From Promethearchaeota archaeon (GTDB lineage Archaea; Asgardarchaeota; Lokiarchaeia; Sigyniarchaeales; SOKP01), in the NCBI GenBank assembly GCA_016839705.1, contig JAEOTR010000016.1:1-64000 (forward strand): 64,000 bases of DNA, given 5' to 3'. Both the position numbers and the translations under genes were made by a program. The notes beneath the pieces were generated by a model, which had not been told where the DNA came from, did no database searches, and saw nothing but the letters and a program-made list of their open reading frames with translations. Positions 59,704-64,000 of this stretch are shown here, piece by piece. Positions within the stretch are counted from its first letter, which is position 1. Each line of letters begins with the position of its first letter.

Positions 59704-60819
59704 ATGCTTAATCAGATAGACCCAGAAATTAAAAAAATTTTAAAAAAATCGTTAGACAATGAAGATTTGACTTCTAAGGAAGCTTTAAAATTGTTAAAAG
59801 TTCATGGTAAGGAATTTATTGCTTTACAAAATGTAGCAAATGAAATTTGTTTTAAAAAAAAAGAAGATATTGTGACATTTGTTATTAATCGAAATATAAA
59901 TTTCACAAATGTGTGTTTTCAAGGATGTAAATTTTGTTCATTTAGTCTACCTCCTACTCATGAAGATGCTTTCCTACTTACATTAGAAGAAATTAAAGCT
60001 AAAGTCATTGAAGCGAAAGAATCAAATTGTTCAGAAGTGTGTATTCAAGGGGGAATAAACCCTGAGTTAAATTTTGATTTTTATTTAAATATTCTCAGAG
60101 CTGTCAAAGAAGTTGATAAAGGTATGCATTCTCATGCCTTTTCTCCTCAAGAAATTTATTATATGTCAAAATTATACCATAATTCAGTAGAGAATACTTT
60201 AAAGGAATTAAAAAAAGCCGGATTAGATTCAATCCCAGGTACCGCAGCTGAGATTTTGGTTGATAATGTTCGGAAGGTTGTATGCCCAAATAAGGTTACT
60301 ACTCAACAATGGATTGAGATAATAACAACTGCTCATAATTTAGGAATTCCAACGACTTCAACTATCATGTATGGGCATATTGAGTCACTTAAAGATAGAA
60401 TTCAACATTTAGAGGTGTTAAGAAATATTCAAAAAGAAACAAATGGTTTTTCAGAGTTTGTACCTTTACCCTTTGTAAAGGAAAATCCTGTTCTATCTAA
60501 GTTGGAAGAATATCCATTAGTGCCCAGTTATGGGATGGCTGATTTAAAATTATTTTGTGTGTCTCGAATATATTTGAATAATTATATTGATAATATACAA
60601 TGTTCATGGCCAAAATTAGGCCCCAAATTTTCACAAGTCTCTTTAAATTATGGTGTAAATGATTTTGGTGGTACATTGTTTGAAGAAAACATTTCTAGAA
60701 GTGCTGGAGCAGAGTTTGGTCAATTTTTATCTTCAGAAGAAATTGTTACAATAATAAAAACGGCGGGTAAACACCCTGCTCTGAGAGATACTTTATATAA
60801 TATAAAAAAATACTTTTAA
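59704..60819 (+). CDS. cofH: FO synthase subunit 2 (CofH)
   Basis: A 371-residue radical SAM enzyme with C-x3-C-x2-C in V-C-F-Q-G-C-K-F-C-S (near 72-81) and the C-I-Q-G-G-I segment (near 112-117) for SAM. Also H-A-F-S-P-Q-E-I (near 138-145) and G-T-A-A-E-I-L (near 178-184), both common to CofH and MqnE/MqnC relatives. It makes the first radical on tyrosine. It lies 14 bases after cofG and is the last gene of the F420 operon. MqnC is the alternative, but pairing with cofG decides. Confidence 0.95.
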   Translation: MLNQIDPEIKKILKKSLDNEDLTSKEALKLLKVHGKEFIALQNVANEICFKKKEDIVTFVINRNINFTNVCFQGCKFCSFSLPPTHEDAFLLTLEEIKAKVIEAKESNCSEVCIQGGINPELNFDFYLNILRAVKEVDKGMHSHAFSPQEIYYMSKLYHNSVENTLKELKKAGLDSIPGTAAEILVDNVRKVVCPNKVTTQQWIEIITTAHNLGIPTTSTIMYGHIESLKDRIQHLEVLRNIQKETNGFSEFVPLPFVKENPVLSKLEEYPLVPSYGMADLKLFCVSRIYLNNYIDNIQCSWPKLGPKFSQVSLNYGVNDFGGTLFEENISRSAGAEFGQFLSSEEIVTIIKTAGKHPALRDTLYNIKKYF

Positions 60820-60822
60820 AAA

Positions 60823-62679
60823 CTAAAGTGCTTGTAGATATTCTAGAATATAGCGTTGGGTTATTAGATCCGAATTAACCATACCCAACACTTTTCCTTC
60901 TTGAACAACTGGCATCGCAGAAATCTGATACTGCTCAAGTTCTCTTACAATATCTAACAAAGAGAAATCTGGTGATGCTGTAATAACTTCCTTCGTCATT
61001 ATTTTTTCAAGGTTGACAACTCCCACTCCCTCAGCAGTAGCTTTAGTTATATCCCAGTCTGTTACAACACCTACTAATCTATCGCTAGAAAGAACAGCAA
61101 CTATTCCGCTATTATTTTCAATCATCAAAGTCGCAGCATCTTGAATACTCCTGTTAACATCAATTGTTGGTATTGGAATCATGATATCTTCTGCTTTACG
61201 CTCACTTTCCTTTGCAGTCAAACGTTGGATACTGATACGTTCAGCTGCTGTGCTTGGGAGCATATCAGGATTTGTTGCTAATAAATTAACCAATTCTATC
61301 ATATTATGATGAATCACGTCTTCGCGATATTCTTCTCCAGCTCTTAACCTTTGCTTTGAAAGTTCTACGAACTCATCAGAATGATTATTTAACCATTTTT
61401 CTACTTTTTTGCGATCTCCTAACATTCTTTCTGGTATTTGTAAATGATCTGGAGATTTGACGATGTGTTCTTGTGCAGCAAAAATCACACCTCCAGAATT
61501 GACTAAGTAATCATTAGCAATCATAACTCCCTTTTCTCTATATACAATTTGTTCCATTCTAGTTCGGGCTGCTTTTCTATTTGGATCAGGGCTATACGTG
61601 TTCGCTCCTTCCACGATTAACGACCACTTCCCCATACGATCAACCGTAGTCGAAGGGGATTCGGAAAGCCTTACTCCTAAATAATTGAATACAGGGGCTG
61701 CAGGAATTAAACAAAAGGCATTCTCAAGAAGTAAATTATTTCGATTCGTTGAAAATTTAGTTGGATGTTTATATCCTTCAGATATGATATTTTTCTGGAA
61801 ATATTTATTAGTTACGAGACGATTTTCTTGCCATAACCTAAAAAGATCATCTGTTGGCAAACCAGATTCATTGTATAAATAACCTTCTAAATCACTAATA
61901 CCAATAACTTTAGATTCAGAAATTCTTTCTTTCAGAATTCGTGCTACGTGAGCCCCAACAGCTCCAAATCCTTGAATCAAAATTTTCAAATCACTGATCT
62001 CGGGAATTTCTAAATTAGCGAATTGAGAGAGTACTCTCAATCTAGGCATGATTTCTAATAATGTTTGTAATGCAATTACAACACCCCCCGCAGCGGCGCC
62101 AAGTTCATCAATTCGATTTCCACCCATGTCAGCTGGTTTTGATACAGCACTATCTAAACCATTTTCTATTGCTATAGTCTTCATATCAGCATCATTTGTT
62201 CCTACATCTGGCCCGGGTACATAAATATCCTTGTATCTATTAATCAATCGGGCAAACCCACGGATTACTTCATCATGATCCTCCGGCGAGAGATCTCGGT
62301 CAGCAACTATCCCCGCCTTCCCGCCACCATATGGTAAATTAGCCGCTGCGTTTTTTAGAGTCATTCCACGAGCCAAATTATGAATATCTGAGGGTAATAT
62401 ATCAGGTAGCATTCTAATTCCCCCCATACTCGGTTTTCCCATACTTAAATTATCAACAACTAAATATCCACCAATTTCCAATAGGGATTCTTCATCCCAT
62501 ATACAAGCGACTAGATGTGGGCCTAATTTATCAACAACTATCCGAAGTCGAGACAATAGATGCTCATCTACATTACTAAACTCTAAATAACACCTCCCCT
62601 TATCCTTTTTAAGCCGAGTTTTAAGAGTAGCTTCTGGTAATCGCTCTTTTAAAAAAGTTTCCATTTCCTTTGGGATCAT
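60823..62679 (-). CDS. Glutamate dehydrogenase with C-terminal CBS-domain pair
   Basis: A 618-residue protein. Residues 1 to about 490 form a Glu/Leu/Phe/Val dehydrogenase: P-Y-G-G-G-K-A-G-I (catalytic Lys) near 116-124, P-G-P-D-V-G-T-N-D near 155-163, the NAD(P) loop G-F-G-A-V-G-A-H near 235-242, and A-N-D-Y-L-V-N-S-G-G-V near 403-413. Residues about 497-618 form two CBS modules, with V-G-V-V-T-D-W-D-I and V-L-G-M-V-N-S-D-L as the nucleotide-contacting ends. Ordinary GDH is about 420 residues without CBS. The pair probably lets AMP, ATP or SAM control the enzyme. Substrate is probably glutamate. Confidence 0.92.
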   Translation of the reverse strand: MIPKEMETFLKERLPEATLKTRLKKDKGRCYLEFSNVDEHLLSRLRIVVDKLGPHLVACIWDEESLLEIGGYLVVDNLSMGKPSMGGIRMLPDILPSDIHNLARGMTLKNAAANLPYGGGKAGIVADRDLSPEDHDEVIRGFARLINRYKDIYVPGPDVGTNDADMKTIAIENGLDSAVSKPADMGGNRIDELGAAAGGVVIALQTLLEIMPRLRVLSQFANLEIPEISDLKILIQGFGAVGAHVARILKERISESKVIGISDLEGYLYNESGLPTDDLFRLWQENRLVTNKYFQKNIISEGYKHPTKFSTNRNNLLLENAFCLIPAAPVFNYLGVRLSESPSTTVDRMGKWSLIVEGANTYSPDPNRKAARTRMEQIVYREKGVMIANDYLVNSGGVIFAAQEHIVKSPDHLQIPERMLGDRKKVEKWLNNHSDEFVELSKQRLRAGEEYREDVIHHNMIELVNLLATNPDMLPSTAAERISIQRLTAKESERKAEDIMIPIPTIDVNRSIQDAATLMIENNSGIVAVLSSDRLVGVVTDWDITKATAEGVGVVNLEKIMTKEVITASPDFSLLDIVRELEQYQISAMPVVQEGKVLGMVNSDLITQRYILEYLQAL

Positions 62680-62848
62680 AAACTCTCTCCTTTGAGATAT
62701 TATATCTTAGCAATTTCTTTAAGATTTTATAATTAAATATTTTTTCACTTTTGTTACTTTTACAATATGATAAATCTAATTTTTTTTATAGGTAAAACCA
62801 TTTAAATAAGTAATTTATTTAAATCGAAAATTTGAAATGGTGTTATTT

Positions 62849-63169
62849 ATGGCAATAATAACTATCGCAATTCTTAACGTTAAAGAAGGTAAGATGGAAG
62901 AAGCTAAGGAAGCCTTAAGGAAACTCGTCCCGAAAGTTAAAGAATCAGAACCAGGAACATTAGAATATATCCCTCATACATTTAAATATAATCCTAATTC
63001 TATTATTTTTTATGAAGTGTATGAAGATGAAGACGCAGCCAAGGCCCATTCAGCTAACTTACCGAAAAATATGGTAGAATTCGGGCCTTTGTTGGATAGA
63101 GGTATGGTGCTTCTTAATATAGTTAATGATAAATTAGTTTCCGTAAGAAACATAGAAAAAATAATATAA
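62849..63169 (+). CDS. Antibiotic biosynthesis monooxygenase (ABM)-fold protein
   Basis: A 106-residue single ABM domain, ferredoxin-like, dimeric. It has I-T-I-A-I-L-N-V-K-E-G-K-M-E-E as first strand and helix start, E-S-E-P-G-T-L-E-Y-I near the turn, F-Y-E-V-Y-E-D-E-D-A-A-K-A-H-S as the signature (quinol monooxygenase YgiN-like), and G-P-L-L-D. It may oxidise a quinol or bind a small aromatic without metal; unknown. GGTG lies before the ATG at 62849, so that is preferred over 62837. Confidence 0.8.
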   Translation: MAIITIAILNVKEGKMEEAKEALRKLVPKVKESEPGTLEYIPHTFKYNPNSIIFYEVYEDEDAAKAHSANLPKNMVEFGPLLDRGMVLLNIVNDKLVSVRNIEKII

Positions 63170-63183
63170 ACATTTTTTTTTAT

Positions 63184-64000
63184 TTATTCATCTTGAATAT
63201 AAGGTTTTCCAAGAAGTAAAGATATTTCAGCTTTTTTAAGTTCTCTTCCCAAATAATTTAAATGATACATATCCCTTGTTAAATTTTGCTTAATTACTTC
63301 TTTACTAAGAGCTTCAGCATTTTCCCCCATAAAGGTATAGAGCAATTTTTCTTTATTTGAATAAAATAGAACAAAAATTTTTCTCGTAAATTTATTTACA
63401 TAGATTCTAAAATAACCTTTATCATCGGGAACATAATCTTGCGTTAATTTATCTACAAGAATCGCATTATCGTCTTTAATTTGAGGTATTTTTTGATCTG
63501 TTTTACCTTTAGCTTTAAATAAAGATAATCCTTGATTTATTGGAGGTGTTTTTTTGTATTTTGCTAAATAGTTAAGCTTTATGCTATCTTTCAATTCTCT
63601 TACCCCACCAAATAGTTTAGGGCTATGTTCAACAGTAAATAATACACCCATATCTAATTCAACGGCAATACTTGCAAGTAGACCGTTGATTCCCACAGAA
63701 TCTACGTCCATTAATTCAACCACGTTTGAAATTCCAAAAAAGAGAGGTAACTGTTCGTTCAGGGGAAGTTTATTGTATAGAAAATAGCCCTCGAATGAAT
63801 TACAAATACCGGGAGATATTGGGGTTTCTAGTAAAGGGTCAGCAATCAATTTAGTAAATCCATGATTTTTCAATTTTTTTGTTAAAATCTGTAATTTTTC
63901 AACTCGAGTTCCAGGATCCCTAGGAAAATTTCCCTCCTTAATATTTGTTGGGAGAATGACAATTGGGATATTTTTAGGGATATCGACAAAATCTTTATAA
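63184..64000 (-). CDS. Dihydropteroate-synthase-like protein (MJ0107-type), 5' end beyond the window
   Basis: The frame is open from 63184 to the window edge on the minus strand, so 272 residues are seen and the N-terminus is missing; an internal TTG at 63873 is not the start. Seen parts include R-D-P-G-T-R-V-E-K-L, T-K-L-I-A-D-P-L-L-E-T-P-I-S-P-G, and the TIM-barrel-like G-I-S-N-V-V-E-L-M-D-V-D-S-V-G-I-N-G-L-L. These are hallmarks of the archaeal DHPS-related proteins in tetrahydromethanopterin synthesis. The last 80 residues are a separate tail of the family. It fits with mptA 7 kb away. Confidence 0.85.
   Translation of the reverse strand, partial: YKDFVDIPKNIPIVILPTNIKEGNFPRDPGTRVEKLQILTKKLKNHGFTKLIADPLLETPISPGICNSFEGYFLYNKLPLNEQLPLFFGISNVVELMDVDSVGINGLLASIAVELDMGVLFTVEHSPKLFGGVRELKDSIKLNYLAKYKKTPPINQGLSLFKAKGKTDQKIPQIKDDNAILVDKLTQDYVPDDKGYFRIYVNKFTRKIFVLFYSNKEKLLYTFMGENAEALSKEVIKQNLTRDMYHLNYLGRELKKAEISLLLGKPYIQDE

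Noticed and set aside
1..64000. tRNA, rRNA, CRISPR or insertion sequence
   Set aside because: I looked for T-loop sequences, repeats with regular spacing, transposase motifs and long inverted repeats and saw none I could support.
63184..64000. A true dihydropteroate synthase (FolP)
   Set aside because: The motifs match the archaeal DHPS-related group with an extra C-terminal part, not the folate enzyme.

Overview
The window looks like a chromosomal segment of an Asgard archaeon, most likely Lokiarchaeia-like; the lineage is my inference. Archaeal markers are an archaeal-type alanyl-tRNA synthetase, the GEK1-type D-aminoacyl-tRNA deacylase, endonuclease Q, GTP cyclohydrolase IV (mptA), the F420 genes cofG/cofH and an archaeal FtsZ. 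Eukaryote-like features point to Asgard: an Arf/Rag-type small GTPase and a compact ubiquitin system with ubiquitin-like proteins, a UBA3-like E1, an E2, an Rpn11-like JAMM protease and a membrane RING-like protein. The DNA is AT-rich, coding is dense, and starts are often preceded by GGTGAT-type Shine-Dalgarno sites. Superoxide reductase, a flavodiiron protein and many rubredoxins indicate an anaerobe. I found no tRNA, rRNA, CRISPR array or insertion sequence.

Layout. 1-3.6 kb: the end of a CPBP membrane protease, desulfoferrodoxin, an SLC13/ArsB-type transporter, a HAD phosphatase and a cysteine-rich protein. 3.6-10.5 kb: an oxygen-defence and rubredoxin block with an acyl-CoA dehydrogenase-rubredoxin fusion, an FprA-type flavodiiron protein, two free rubredoxins, an NADH:rubredoxin oxidoreductase-rubredoxin fusion, a sugar symporter and a ferredoxin-like protein. 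10.6-18.7 kb: a thiol-redox block with an iron-sulfur flavoprotein, glutaredoxins, ferredoxin-thioredoxin reductase, an HdrD-like protein, a MOT1-like transporter, two tandem protein disulfide oxidoreductases and thioredoxin reductase. 18.9-23.2 kb: Hsp20, then an apparent operon ArsR - small GTPase - MASE3/PAS histidine kinase - response regulator with a longin-like tail. 23.3-27.8 kb: three Lrp paralogues with cysteine-rich tails, a ferredoxin, SfsA and membrane proteins. 28-44.5 kb: mixed housekeeping genes (M28 peptidase, DtdA, Nudix, phosphoesterase, AlaRS, radical SAM, YwbE, GNAT, methyltransferase, flavin-binding protein, FtsZ). 44.6-48.2 kb: endonuclease Q, a nucleotidyltransferase with an OB-like tail and a long coiled-coil protein. 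48.4-55.7 kb: the ubiquitin-like system. 55.7-64 kb: pterin, riboflavin and F420 genes (mptA, an amidohydrolase overlapping an ArfC/RibD-type reductase, cofG, cofH, a dihydropteroate-synthase-like protein at the edge) and a glutamate dehydrogenase carrying a CBS pair.

How they may work together. NADH would feed rubredoxin through the NROR fusion, and rubredoxin would feed superoxide reductase and the flavodiiron protein to detoxify oxygen. Ferredoxin would feed the thiol systems through FTR. In the ubiquitin locus, two soluble Ubls end in Ala-Gly or Ala-Gly-Lys-Ala rather than Gly-Gly. They would be trimmed by the JAMM protein, activated by the E1, passed to the E2 and directed to membrane targets by the RING-like protein. 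A third, membrane-anchored Ub-like protein lacks a conjugatable tail and looks regulatory or receptor-like. The most notable points are the unusual Ubl tails and membrane-bound parts, the GTPase embedded in a two-component operon, and an amidohydrolase that could be the unassigned deaminase of archaeal riboflavin/F420 synthesis.
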